NCBI RefSeq assembly: GCF_042677205.1
Contig: NZ_JBHTIU010000031.1
Coordinates: forward strand, 62,001 to 126,000
Direction: 5' to 3'
DNA from: Paenibacillus_L residui
GTDB taxonomy: Bacteria > Bacillota > Bacilli > Paenibacillales > NBRC-103111
DNA length: 64,000 nt
Of this stretch, positions 41,601 through 49,941 are shown in pieces. The notes below the pieces were generated by a model, which did no database searches, was not told the DNA's origin, and worked only from the letters and a program-made list of their open reading frames with translations. Numbering within the stretch: position 1 is the stretch's first letter; every line of letters starts with the position of its first letter. A program made the translations under genes and the position numbers.

Positions 41601-43651
41601 TTTCTGCAGCATATGGAACAGCATTGGAAAGCTTGGATTTACCAAAAACCGTTCAAGTGACCTTAAACGACGGTACGAAGCCAAGTCTCAAAGTGACCTG
41701 GGATGGCGGTACTCCGGCCTATGACGGCCACAAAGCCGGCACCTATGTGTTCGCAGGCCAATTGGAATTGCCGGATGGCGTTGAAAATCCTAAGAAAATT
41801 CAGGCAGAAGTGCGGGTGATCGTTAAGGCCCGGGAGACTGAGACTATCGTTAAAGAAGCTGCCGCGCTTGCCGACATTTTTGTAGACCACGGAACTGTGT
41901 TGGCCGATTTGAAGCTGCCTGCCAGCGTCGAAATCACATTCAACGACGATACTAAAGCAGCTGTCGCGGTGACTTGGGACGGCGGTACTCCCGCTTATGA
42001 CGGCAATCAAGCGGGCACGTATGTATTCTCGGGCACATTGGATATTCCGGAAGGAGTCAACAATCCGGATAACATTCAAGCGATAGTGCGTGTCATTGTT
42101 AAAGCCGGCCCTGTCTATGCGAAGAAAGCAGAAAAACTGGATGATATTTCTGTAAACTATGGAACCGCAATAACCGATTTGAAGCTGCCTTCCAGTGTCA
42201 TGGTGACTTTGAATGATGAATCCACGACGAAGGCAACCGTGATTTGGGATGGCGGTACCCCGGCCTATGACGGCCACAAAGCCGGCACATATGTGTTCGC
42301 AGGCCAATTGAAATTGCCGGATGGCGTTGGTAATCCGGACAATATACAGGCACAAGTACGGGTGATCGTTAAGGCTGAGCCGATTATTGTGAAAGAAGTA
42401 TCGGCCATTGCCGATATCTCGGTCCAATATGGAACCCAACGCTCAGAATTGAACCTGCCTTCGAGCGTTAAGGTTACCTTAAGCGATGAAACGACAACAG
42501 ATGCGGCAATCACTTGGGATAACGGCACCCCGGCCTACAACGGCCATCAAGCCGGCACATATGTGTTCGTAGGCAAGCTGAAATTGCCGGATGGCGTTGG
42601 TAATCCGGATGATATCCAAGCCGCAGTTAACGTCATCGTAAGAGCAAGCTCCGGAAGTTGGAGCGCTGTCCATCTGCCGCCATCGAGCACGGTGACGTTG
42701 AAAGCAGGCAGCAGCGGAACAGCCAGCCTCGGTGAGGAAGTATCCATTATCCTTCCGGAAGGCGCGTTTGATCGAGACTTATTATTAACGATCCGGAAAT
42801 GGAACTCCCCGTTAAACGTATCTATGCCTGAATATAAGCTCGTCAGTCCCGTCTTCGAAATCGTGAAGGATGTTGAAGGCAATTTCAAGAAGCCAGTGAC
42901 GCTTACAATCGCTTATGATCCAAGCAAAGTTGGCGAGAACCAAATGCCGTCTATCTTCTATTTCGATGAAGATAAACGTGAATGGGTTGAAGTTGGCGGA
43001 ACGGCGAACGATGGAAAAGTGACTGCGGAAGTCGATCACTTCGCCAAATTCGCAGTGTTCGCCGTTGAGAAGACTGTTGAGGAACCGGTAATTGAAGCGC
43101 CGGCCTGCGTCGATGTTAATTTTACGGACATCAACGGACATTGGGCAGATAAACATATTAAAGATGCCGTCCAGCAATGCCTAATCAATGGCTATCCCGA
43201 CCATACCTTCCAACCGGATAAGACGGTCAGCCGGGCGGAATTTACGTTGATGCTGGCACGGGCGCTTCAGTTGGAGGGCAATGCCAAGCCTCTGGCCTTT
43301 GCCGACCGCAATCAGATTGGCGACTGGGCGCAGCCGGCCATTTCCCTGGCGGTGCAAGCAGGTATAATCAACGGCTATGAGGACGGCAGCTTCCGTCCGG
43401 ATGCGCAGATCAGCCGCGTGGAGATGGCGGCCATGATTATCCGCGCACTGAACGTAGAATTACCGTCCGACCATTCTACGTCCTTTGCCGACGATGCCGA
43501 CATCCCCGGCTGGGCCAAAGGATACGCAGCCGCAGCCGTACAGGAAGGAATCATCCGTGGACGGGACGGCAATCAATTTGCACCGAATGAACATACGACA
43601 CGGGCAGAAGCTGTAGTGATGCTGCTGCGGATGCTGGATACATTAAACTAG
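38618..43651 (+). CDS. Giant SLH-domain exoprotein with GHL10 glycoside-hydrolase-like domain
   Basis: 1677 residues, started by TTG with GGGGAGGG 8 bases before it. Approximate domains: signal peptide 1-35; a carbohydrate-binding-like jelly roll 50-235; three BIG2 Ig-like domains 240-500 (each ending VATVDENGTVTAISKGVTTI or similar); GHL10 (DUF187) 505-880 (RELRAAWISTVERIDWP, VDGVHFDDYFYP, FGISPFGVWRN, DYVAPQIYWS); fibronectin type III 885-980; four Big_4-type repeats of about 90 residues 985-1342 (VTWDGGTPAYDGHKAGTYVF); a ZU5-like domain 1345-1485; three SLH domains 1495-1677. It is held on the cell wall by SLH and probably cuts or binds a cell-wall or plant glycan. Confidence 0.93.
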   Translation: MAKWFHQTKSTISLVMVSVLLLSVFVSGANFVAASSASTNDDSVTMATYGLPQTADEESVTKTTYSQLAPSIVRVVEDFGNANVTASFIRATGKLESASRPEPVLYGNHSAKLSYNLIQESGTAAAYVNFLDPGTANYRTLEGKPTKLGLWVYGDGNNKHWLRAEFNTTADVADFTSSSGFNWKGWKYVTVNIPQQLTKPEFTDPIKLRRIYIAQTNDLNKTAGTAYFDRVSVFYGDTGGLYGLDLLGLTPMKTGETQTAQVFETREGYTAPQLVQGPIVFTSSDENVATVDENGTVTAISKGVTTITASYGVFDATYELIVTDDDPFVEHLDLIGAAELQMFEQAQTELFATFRGVSEPVRILTGVTYSSSDEKVATIDENGLIEAHSIGRTTLTASYRNQSDTLELSVGIPIPILQSIKLTGLTAMEIGDSKQAKVIGTYNIEPFEVELKEGVTFTSSNPSVAAIDENGWIQGKSLGISIITAKYGGKNATYTVVVNNPDLQPPKRELRAAWISTVERIDWPKSNDPEQQKQDFIDLLDFHQSLGMNAVVVQVKPTADAFYSSELAPWSHWITGVQGKDPGYDPLAFMIEEAHKRNLEFHAWFNPYRISMNTDMDKLVENHPARQNPDWVMSYGGKLYYDPGVPEAIQYITDSVMEVVKKYDVDGVHFDDYFYPNRFDGEGFPDQATYDKYGKDYPGDINAWRRHNVDTLIYNLSREIKKEKNYVKFGISPFGVWRNKSVDPDGSNTNAGQPSYDNLHADIRKWVIGGWIDYVAPQIYWSFGFAPAAYEILVDWWSELIEEHNANTHLYIGHADYKVGSDANFTDPYEIPNQLIYNLNYEQVKGSIHFTTRDLIGKPDLRNKIAEVYKYPSLVPVMPWLETEAPEAPAIEAFSLLSGIQLNWTDTDDSTAYYVIYRASGDQVPDRNNPAHILTTMRKSDLASYVDRDVTLGKTYTYAVTAVDRLHNESEFSEPRTVTATAAAIVEEAAELSDISAAYGTALESLDLPKTVQVTLNDGTKPSLKVTWDGGTPAYDGHKAGTYVFAGQLELPDGVENPKKIQAEVRVIVKARETETIVKEAAALADIFVDHGTVLADLKLPASVEITFNDDTKAAVAVTWDGGTPAYDGNQAGTYVFSGTLDIPEGVNNPDNIQAIVRVIVKAGPVYAKKAEKLDDISVNYGTAITDLKLPSSVMVTLNDESTTKATVIWDGGTPAYDGHKAGTYVFAGQLKLPDGVGNPDNIQAQVRVIVKAEPIIVKEVSAIADISVQYGTQRSELNLPSSVKVTLSDETTTDAAITWDNGTPAYNGHQAGTYVFVGKLKLPDGVGNPDDIQAAVNVIVRASSGSWSAVHLPPSSTVTLKAGSSGTASLGEEVSIILPEGAFDRDLLLTIRKWNSPLNVSMPEYKLVSPVFEIVKDVEGNFKKPVTLTIAYDPSKVGENQMPSIFYFDEDKREWVEVGGTANDGKVTAEVDHFAKFAVFAVEKTVEEPVIEAPACVDVNFTDINGHWADKHIKDAVQQCLINGYPDHTFQPDKTVSRAEFTLMLARALQLEGNAKPLAFADRNQIGDWAQPAISLAVQAGIINGYEDGSFRPDAQISRVEMAAMIIRALNVELPSDHSTSFADDADIPGWAKGYAAAAVQEGIIRGRDGNQFAPNEHTTRAEAVVMLLRMLDTLN

Positions 43652-43661
43652 GCAACAAACC

Positions 43662-43710
43662 AATAAGCAACCCTAGTCCGGAATCCAACCGGGCTAAGGT
43701 TGCTTATTTT
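43662..43710. terminator. Bidirectional terminator between the SLH gene and floT
   Basis: AATAAGCAACC...CCGG pairs with CCGG...GGTTGCTTATT and is followed by TTTT on the plus strand. On the minus strand the tail is AATAAGC then TTATTGG. Confidence 0.8.
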
Positions 43711-43751
43711 TCATACATCGTCGATCTTGATTTATTCTAATGATTCCGTCT

Positions 43752-45287
43752 CTACTTGTCTTCCGTCGGATTTATATCGAACTTCGGAGCTTCGGAAACC
43801 GGCAGCACCGGCTTGGTTTCTGCGCTGTCCGACTTCTTGTGGGTCAGTTGATGAACAAGCTGGTTCAAATCAATACCCGAGACATCCTTCAGCATCTCCG
43901 GTGCGGTAGCCATAAGCTGGGTCACATAATTGCTTACACGGGTCGCTCCCTCGCCATTGCCGGTATCCACCACCGTCAGCTTATCGATCGAAGCCAGCGG
44001 TTCGGCAATTTTGCCGGCCAACTCCGGAAGCATCTTGACAATGATGTCAAGGACAGCCGCCTCGCCGAATTTCTGGAACGCCTCGGCCAGCTTCTCCTTC
44101 GCTTCCGCTTCGGCGAAACCTTTCAGCCGGACTACTTCGGCCTCGGCCGAACCTTTAGCCCGCTCCGCATCAGCGATAGCAAGACCTTCCATCCGCTTCT
44201 GTTCCGCAACCGCTTTGGCTTCCGCCTCAATTCTGTATTGAAGAGCATCCGCTTCGCGCATTTTCTTCGCTTTCTCCGCTTCAGCAGCCTGGATGACCGC
44301 ATACCGGTCCGCATCGGCTTTCTTCTTCACTTCCGCGTCATACAGCTTCTCGCGAACGAGAATTTCCTTCTCCTGAAGATCAATTTCCCGGTTTTTCTTA
44401 ACAAGCTCTACCTTCATCTGCTCTTCCACAGCGACCTGCTTGGATTTCGCTTCCTGAATGAAGTAAGCCTGATCGGCTTCCGCCTTGGCCGTATCCTGCT
44501 CCCGTTTGAAGGAGGCCACCTTCAGGTCCCGTTCCTTCTCCGCCTCCGCAATATTGGTATCGCGCAGCAATTCGGCCTTCTGTCCTTCTTCCGAGGCTTT
44601 AGCCTTCTGGATACGGGCGTCGCGGATCGCCTCGGCCTCGGCAATATCGGCATCTCTCTTGACCGCCGCAATCCGGGGCTTACCGAGAGCTTCCAGATAT
44701 CCGTGTTTATCCCTTAAATCTTTGATGGTGAAGGAGACGATTTGCAGCCCCATCTTCATCAGGTCCTTAGCAGCAACCGCTTGAACCTGCTGGGCGAATT
44801 TCTCCCGGTTCTTATAAACCTCTTCCACCGTCATCGTTCCCAGAATGGCACGCAGATGACCTTCGAGAACTTCTTGAGCTTCCCCCTTAAGGGATTCGAT
44901 AGGCTTGCCCATATACTGCTCGGCTGCCGTAGCAATATCTTCAATTGCACCGCCAATCTTGATAATCGCAACCCCGTCAGCCATAACCGGCACTCCTTGC
45001 TCGGTGTATACCTCAGGAGTATATACGTCAAGCTTGTGAGACAACAGCGACAGGAACTCGGCCTTCTGGAACACCGGCCATATGAAGGCCCCCCCGCCGC
45101 GGACGATCTTCAGCTTGCGCCCGGATTCATCTATCTGAATGTTTTTGGATCCGAGGAAAGACCCTGTTACAATCATCGCCTGATCGGGTCCTACCGTTTT
45201 GTACCGGGCCCAGAAAGCGAGTCCGAGAATAACAATAACCGCCAAAATAATACCCGGTATTACTAAGAAATCTGGAAGATTCTCCAT
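43752..45287 (-). CDS. floT: Flotillin FloT
   Basis: 511 residues. A membrane-inserted N-terminus (about 5-25, FLVIPGIILAVIVILGLAFWARY) is followed by an SPFH/PHB domain (about 28-215, FIWPVFQKAEFLSLLSHKLDVYTPEVYTEQGV), a long EA-rich coiled coil (about 215-400), and a flotillin tail with IVKMLPELAGKIAEPLASIDKLTVVD. It scaffolds membrane microdomains. Start is ATG 45287; GAGGAG lies 9 bases before, inside the longer frame. It is 26 bases after the NfeD-like gene, as yuaF-yuaG in B. subtilis, with a sigma-W type promoter upstream. Confidence 0.95.
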   Translation of the reverse strand: MENLPDFLVIPGIILAVIVILGLAFWARYKTVGPDQAMIVTGSFLGSKNIQIDESGRKLKIVRGGGAFIWPVFQKAEFLSLLSHKLDVYTPEVYTEQGVPVMADGVAIIKIGGAIEDIATAAEQYMGKPIESLKGEAQEVLEGHLRAILGTMTVEEVYKNREKFAQQVQAVAAKDLMKMGLQIVSFTIKDLRDKHGYLEALGKPRIAAVKRDADIAEAEAIRDARIQKAKASEEGQKAELLRDTNIAEAEKERDLKVASFKREQDTAKAEADQAYFIQEAKSKQVAVEEQMKVELVKKNREIDLQEKEILVREKLYDAEVKKKADADRYAVIQAAEAEKAKKMREADALQYRIEAEAKAVAEQKRMEGLAIADAERAKGSAEAEVVRLKGFAEAEAKEKLAEAFQKFGEAAVLDIIVKMLPELAGKIAEPLASIDKLTVVDTGNGEGATRVSNYVTQLMATAPEMLKDVSGIDLNQLVHQLTHKKSDSAETKPVLPVSEAPKFDINPTEDK

Positions 45288-45313
45288 AGCTTCTTCTCCT
45301 CTCATCTGGATGG

Positions 45314-45832
45314 TTAAGCGTCAAATCGGGAAACAAACAGCGTTCTCTCCTTCACCTCCACAACAACTATTTTCTCCCCTGCCGGAATGGACTCTCCGTC
45401 GAAGCTCGCTGCTGTATGATTGCTTACGCCGGCTCCTACCTTAAGAACGACTTCCCCGTATCCATCCTTCGGAATGGAAATGATAGCCTCGCCAACACTT
45501 CCTTTCAGATCGTAAATGGAATACCCTATGGAGTTTTCACTTTCGTTCATAGGCTTCACATAGAAGAGGTAGATAACCGCTCCTCCGAGAATCGCCAGTC
45601 CAACGGCCAGCGCCAATACGGCCCAGACCGCCCATCCGGTATACCGGGTAAGCAGAATGCCCGCTCCTCCGAAGATGGTTACGCCCCCGGCAATCACCAT
45701 CGGCTGCAGAAAATCAACCGACAGGAAATCCAGCAGTCCATCCAGAGCGTGGCTCATCACATCACCCAGCAGAACGGTCACGAGGGCAAACAGCAGCCCG
45801 AAGATTAGGCAGCCCCAGTACAATTCCAGCAT
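45314..45832 (-). CDS. NfeD-like membrane protein (YuaF type)
   Basis: 172 residues. Three or four hydrophobic helices (YWGCLIFGLLFALVTVLLG, MVIAGGVTIFGGAGILLT, AVWAVLALAVGLAILGGAVIYLFYV) precede a C-terminal OB fold (GSVGEAIISIPKDGYGEVVLKVG, then ESIPAGEKIVVVEVKERTLFV). NfeD proteins work with flotillins. The start is ATG 45832 with AGAAGGG; a longer in-frame ATG lacks a site. It heads the operon with floT. Confidence 0.9.
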   Translation of the reverse strand: MLELYWGCLIFGLLFALVTVLLGDVMSHALDGLLDFLSVDFLQPMVIAGGVTIFGGAGILLTRYTGWAVWAVLALAVGLAILGGAVIYLFYVKPMNESENSIGYSIYDLKGSVGEAIISIPKDGYGEVVLKVGAGVSNHTAASFDGESIPAGEKIVVVEVKERTLFVSRFDA

Positions 45833-45891
45833 AATCAACCCTTCTTTCCAGAACATATTATGCGGGTCGTTGATCGTTTCTTGTAAATTAA

Positions 45892-45917
45892 TACGTGTTA
45901 CCCGACATTATGTTTCA
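45892..45917 (-). promoter_or_regulatory. Sigma-W type promoter of nfeD-floT
   Basis: On the minus strand TGAAAC, exactly 16 bases, CGTA, about 60 bases before the NfeD start. This is the sigma-W consensus, and the yuaF-floT operon of B. subtilis is known to be sigma-W controlled. Confidence 0.85.
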
Positions 45918-46169
45918 AAAAAAACGATTTTCGAGCGTAAGCATTTCGAAAATTCGCCCTTCCGCACAATAACTGTTTTTTTGACACACGTTCTGTTAGA
46001 CTATTTAGATGATATTTGAAAATATCAATTGGATTTGACATGACAAATAACTTCGGATTGTTTCCCCTGACCCAAAATATTATTCAGCCCTTGTACAAAC
46101 AACGAAGCAGACAATGTTAATAAGGGGGCTCGGTAGTCAGGCCTGGCGATTTTTAAGGAGGATTAATTG
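45918..46169. other. AT-rich intergenic stretch
   Basis: Contains no supported gene. It should hold the promoter of the lipoprotein gene; TTGACA at 46036-46041 is a possible -35 box, but no good -10 box follows. Confidence 0.35.
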
Positions 46170-46670
46170 ATGCGAAAAATAACAACCGGATTCTTCATCT
46201 CATTATTGGTATTTCTTTTCCTAAGTGGATGTAATTCTAATTCCAATGGCGTCGTAAACGAAGATCTATTCCAATATAAAGATTCTTACGTTGGCGATAA
46301 CAGTGCAGTTGGCAATATTACTAAACAGTTACCAAGTCCAACAGGCGAACAAATAAGTGAGTTGGAACTGAAAACGACAGAACCGCCTTATGGAATTGTT
46401 TTGAATTATGTGCCTGCAGAAACAACAGATCAAATAGCAGCGGACTACAAAGAGCTTGCGTTATACAATGCTACATTTATATTTGCGTTGGTTAAAAATG
46501 CGGATTGGGTTGATTTTAAATTCGTTGAAAAAGAATATAGGGTGACGAGGGAATCATTAGAATCCTGGTACGGAAAAGATTTAAGCGAATTTAAAAGCGA
46601 AGATGAACTCAGTAAATTCACTCAGAAATACTTTGAAGATGAAAATAAAGTGAATGATTTTTTTAAATAA
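46170..46670 (+). CDS. DUF4825-type lipoprotein
   Basis: 166 residues. Lipoprotein signal (FFISLLVFLFLSGC, then N) and a body with LFQYKDSYVGDNSAVGNITKQL and LKTTEPPYGIVLNYVP, matching the DUF4825 theme. AAGGAGG is 8 bases before ATG 46170; TTG one codon earlier is less likely. The gene is visibly richer in A and T than its neighbours and uses AAA, GAT and TTA-type codons, a sign that it was acquired separately. Function unknown. Confidence 0.82.
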   Translation: MRKITTGFFISLLVFLFLSGCNSNSNGVVNEDLFQYKDSYVGDNSAVGNITKQLPSPTGEQISELELKTTEPPYGIVLNYVPAETTDQIAADYKELALYNATFIFALVKNADWVDFKFVEKEYRVTRESLESWYGKDLSEFKSEDELSKFTQKYFEDENKVNDFFK

Positions 46671-47005
46671 CAGGGCCCGGCGTCATAATCGTCTAACGGA
46701 AATCATACAACTAGTTTGCTCCTCTAAGGGCAAAGACTAAAACTTACCGGAAAACCTACAGCTAAGCAAAAAAACTCGGTTCTACGTGCCGTTTTTCCAC
46801 GTATTTTAACCACATTCTACAATTCAGGTGCATATATCTTTGCTGCCATCCTTTGGACTGTTATCCCTTCAACTCAGAAAAAGTAATTGAGTCGACTCGG
46901 AGTGTAAAGAGCAGGCGACCATCAATCTTATGATTTTATGCAAATTGCGGCTGCTTTCCCGGCCTAAATAAAGTCCGACCGGCATAGCGGTGTGGGGATG
47001 GGAGC
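46671..47005. other. Intergenic stretch without a gene
   Basis: Nothing recognisable. Part of it is AT-rich like the lipoprotein gene. Confidence 0.35.
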
Positions 47006-47122
47006 CACATCTTTCTGAGCGAAAGGGATAACAGTCAAATGGACGGGAGAACAAAGTATAGATTGCCGCACATCTGACTGAGCGAAAGGGATAGCTGCCA
47101 AAGGCATGGGAGAATAATTTGT
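47006..47122. repeat. Two tandem copies of a 63-base repeat
   Basis: CACATCTTTCTGAGCGAAAG at 47006 and CACATCTGACTGAGCGAAAG at 47069, exactly 63 bases apart, both followed by GGGATA and later GGGAGAA. The period is a multiple of three and one minus-strand frame stays open across it, but no start site or product is recognisable. Confidence 0.7.
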
Positions 47123-47158
47123 GGACCAGCCCGCTGCTCGCTGCTGATAAAAGCCGTT

Positions 47159-47196
47159 GAAGTCTTCGAAGCACCTTCGAAGACTTCGTTATTTTT
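47159..47196. terminator. Strong hairpin downstream of metE
   Basis: GAAGTCTTCGAAG-CAC-CTTCGAAGACTTC, a perfect 13-base stem, then GTTATTTTTC on the plus strand. On the minus strand (metE direction) the tail AACGGCTTTTA is weaker. Confidence 0.65.
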
Positions 47197-47238
47197 CTGA
47201 TGCCGACGGCTGGAACGGCAGCGCAATAATGAAATAGG

Positions 47239-49533
47239 CTACAAAGCTTCGCGGGCTTGGCGGGCCGCCTGAACCATATGCTTCAGGGATTGGACCGTCT
47301 CTTCCTTGGCCCGGGTTTTCAGCCCGCAATCCGGGTTGATCCAGAACAGCGAAGCGGGCAGCACCCGCAGAGCTTTCTCAATCAGGCCGGTCATTTCGTC
47401 AACGGATGGCACCCTGGGACTGTGGATGTCGTAGACGCCCAGCCCTATTCCTTTATCATATGTGTCGGTCTCGAACGCTTCGAGAAGCTCTCCGTGGCTG
47501 CGTGAGGTTTCGATAGAGATCACATCAGCGTCCAACTGGCGGATAGCATCGATCAGATCGCTGAATTCGCAGTAACACATATGGGTATGAATCTGAGTGC
47601 TGTCCTTCACTCCGGATGTCGCCAGCCGGAATGCCCCCACTGCCCATTCCAAATATTCCTCGCGGTCTTCTTCCTTAAGCGGCAGCCCTTCGCGGAGTGC
47701 TGGCTCGTCGACCTGGATCATGCGTATGCCGGCCTGTTCCAGACTTTCGACCTCTCTCCTCAAAGCTAATGCCAGCTGTTCGGCTACCTCCTTGCGCGGA
47801 ATATCGTCACGCACGAAGGACCAGTTCAACACGGTCACCGGCCCCGTCAGCATACCTTTAACCGGCTTGGAGGTTAGAGATTGGGCGTAGACCGTCTCTT
47901 CCACCGTCATAGGCGCCTCGAAATCGACATTGCCCCAGATAATCGGGGGCTTCACACAGCGCGAGCCGTAGGATTGAACCCAGCCGTTGACGGTGAAGGC
48001 GAAGCCGGCCAGCTTCTCGCCGAAAAATTCCACCATATCGGTTCGTTCGAACTCCCCGTGTACGAGCACATCCAGGCCAATCTCCTCCTGAATGGCTATC
48101 CATTCGCGAATCTGTTCACGGATAAACCGGTCGTACTGCTCCTTCGTCCACTCACCTTTGCGCCACAGCCGTCTTCCCCTGCGAACCTCCGCCGTCTGGG
48201 GGAAGCTGCCGATCGTAGTCGTCGGCAGAAGCGGCAGATTAAAAGCCTTCTGCTGCTCCTTCCGGCGTTCCGCGAACGGCGTCCTTGTCTTCGCTGCAAG
48301 AATCGCCTCCGCCGGCTGACCGGCCCGAGCCGCTCTCAGAGGCGATGCCTTCAATGCCCGCAGAGCCTCACGGCTCGCTTGCAATCGAGTCTTCACCTCT
48401 TCCTGCTCCGCCCCCAGACATATCGCTTTTGCCAGAAGCGCAATTTCCTCCAGCTTCTCATCGGCGAAGGCCAGCGCATTCCTCAGCTCCGGGGGCAGCG
48501 CCGTCTCTGCCGCCAGGCTGATCGGCACATGCATCAGGCTGCAGGACGGCTGGATGATCATCCGCTCGTAAGGCACCTTGCGGGCGATGGATTCCAGCAG
48601 CTGCAGCCGGTCATCCAAATCGGTGCGCCATATATTCCGGCCATCTACAACACCCGCAGCGAGAAGCTTATCCTCCGGGAATCCATATTGCTCTAGAGCG
48701 TCCAAATGCCGGGTGCGGCCGGATACCAGATCCAGTCCGATCGCCTGTACCGGCAAGGCCACCAATTCCGAGTAACGCTCGGCGGAATCGAAGTAGGTTT
48801 GCAGCAGAAGCTTCAACCGGGGCGCCGCCGAATGAAGATAATGGTAGCTATCCCGAACGGCCTGCATTTCCTCGTCCGTCACCGACATAACCAAGGCCGG
48901 TTCATCCATCTGCAGCCACTGCACTCCTTCCTGCTCCAGCTCCTGCAGAAGCTGGGCATACGCCGGTAGCAGGCTCTGCATAACCTCCTGGAATCGAGTG
49001 CGGTCATATCCCTTGGACAGCTTCAGGAAGGTATAGGGACCGATCAGAACCGGCCGGCCTTCGATGCCCAGCTCTTCCTTCGCTTCCTTATAGAGGGCAA
49101 GAATCCGGTTATCTACAAGCGAAGGTGTGCGCTCGCCGAATTCCGGGACGATGTAATGATAGTTTGTAGTGAACCACTTCGTCATTTCGCAAGCTGCCGC
49201 CGAACGGTTGCCCCGTGCCATGGCAAAATAAGTTTCCAGCGGAACGGGGCCCCCCGTGTAATCGAACCGGTCCGGCACAAGCCCAAACATGGCGGCGGTA
49301 TCCAGCATAGTGTCGTATAAAGTAAAATCGGCAACCGGAATCCAATCCAGCCCGGCTTCCCGCTGCTTGCGCAAGTGGTTAAGACGGATCTCCTTCATCG
49401 AAGCCAGCAGCTCTTCCTGTTCCAGCTTGCCTCCCCAATACGCCTCCAACTGCTTCTTCCATTCCCTGTTTTCGCCAATCCGCGGATAACCGAGGTTTCC
49501 GCTGGTCAGCCCATTTCTCTTCTCCGTATTCAT
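47239..49533 (-). CDS. metE: Cobalamin-independent methionine synthase MetE
   Basis: 764 residues. It transfers methyl from 5-methyltetrahydrofolate (polyglutamate) to homocysteine. N-terminal barrel: GNLGYPRIGENREWKKQLEAYW. C-terminal catalytic barrel: TTTIGSFPQTAEVRRGRRLWR, MLTGPVTVLNWSFVRDD, IRMIQVDEPALREGLPL, IHTHMCYCEF (zinc ligands His and Cys) and WINPDCGLKTR (zinc ligand Cys). Complete family length. ATG 49533 has GAGGAG 10 bases before. A cobalamin riboswitch with its own terminator lies upstream, so it is off when B12 is plentiful. Confidence 0.97.
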   Translation of the reverse strand: MNTEKRNGLTSGNLGYPRIGENREWKKQLEAYWGGKLEQEELLASMKEIRLNHLRKQREAGLDWIPVADFTLYDTMLDTAAMFGLVPDRFDYTGGPVPLETYFAMARGNRSAAACEMTKWFTTNYHYIVPEFGERTPSLVDNRILALYKEAKEELGIEGRPVLIGPYTFLKLSKGYDRTRFQEVMQSLLPAYAQLLQELEQEGVQWLQMDEPALVMSVTDEEMQAVRDSYHYLHSAAPRLKLLLQTYFDSAERYSELVALPVQAIGLDLVSGRTRHLDALEQYGFPEDKLLAAGVVDGRNIWRTDLDDRLQLLESIARKVPYERMIIQPSCSLMHVPISLAAETALPPELRNALAFADEKLEEIALLAKAICLGAEQEEVKTRLQASREALRALKASPLRAARAGQPAEAILAAKTRTPFAERRKEQQKAFNLPLLPTTTIGSFPQTAEVRRGRRLWRKGEWTKEQYDRFIREQIREWIAIQEEIGLDVLVHGEFERTDMVEFFGEKLAGFAFTVNGWVQSYGSRCVKPPIIWGNVDFEAPMTVEETVYAQSLTSKPVKGMLTGPVTVLNWSFVRDDIPRKEVAEQLALALRREVESLEQAGIRMIQVDEPALREGLPLKEEDREEYLEWAVGAFRLATSGVKDSTQIHTHMCYCEFSDLIDAIRQLDADVISIETSRSHGELLEAFETDTYDKGIGLGVYDIHSPRVPSVDEMTGLIEKALRVLPASLFWINPDCGLKTRAKEETVQSLKHMVQAARQAREAL

Positions 49534-49586
49534 CGTCTTCTTCTCCTCTCTCACTTTCAAATCCCTTCTAACGCGTATCCATGCAA

Positions 49587-49639
49587 CAAAAAAAGGACAT
49601 TCCCGCCTAAATGAAAAAGAATGAATGGCGAAAATGTCC
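49587..49639 (-). terminator. Riboswitch-controlled terminator of metE
   Basis: On the minus strand GGACATTTTCGCC (49639-49627) pairs with GGCGGGAATGTCC (49607-49595), then eight T. The same CTGGGACATT strand can instead pair with AATGTCCAG at 49664-49656, a competing antiterminator. This is a classic switch layout. Confidence 0.8.
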
Positions 49640-49710
49640 CAGCTATGTCAGGTAACTGGACATTAATTAACACCCGCCTATCTCCCGTAGGTTTCATTTA
49701 GTGTTGTTGG

Positions 49711-49877
49711 AACAGGCAGGTCTCCTGGCTTCAAGATCATCATCACAAGCTGCCTTCCCGGTCTGTCGACCAGTGGCGTTCTTGCTGCGACTTCCTTGTT
49801 ACAGTGGCGGGACCGCTTCGGACTTACACCGAATTCCCTTTTAAGCTTGCAAGGCATAGCCTACAAGCACCTATTCC
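49711..49877 (-). promoter_or_regulatory. Cobalamin riboswitch
   Basis: On the minus strand the conserved order is present: GGTGCTTG near the 5' end, then AAAAGGGAATTCGGTG, TCCGAAGCGGTCCCGCCACT, GTAAC, and the B12-box AAGCCAGGAGACCTGCC at the 3' end. Adenosylcobalamin binding would favour the terminator at 49587-49639 and stop metE expression, as in other bacteria that also own the B12-dependent enzyme MetH. Confidence 0.95.
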
Positions 49878-49912
49878 CATTTATTCAATTGGAATAATGC
49901 GACTTGGTAATA

Positions 49913-49941
49913 ACCATACAACAACTCGTATATATTATCAA
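49913..49941 (-). promoter_or_regulatory. Candidate promoter of riboswitch-metE
   Basis: On the minus strand TTGATA, 17 bases, TATGGT (4 of 6 at -10), about 35 bases before the riboswitch. Confidence 0.4.

Noticed and set aside
41663..43177. Long minus-strand frames opposite the SLH exoprotein
   Set aside because: They mirror the Ig-like repeats of the coding strand and have no start signals.
43740..44717. 325-residue plus-strand frame opposite floT
   Set aside because: Antisense shadow of the EA-rich coiled coil.
46869..47174. Minus-strand frame across the 63-base repeat
   Set aside because: No ribosome binding site. The repetitive translation is explained by the DNA repeat.
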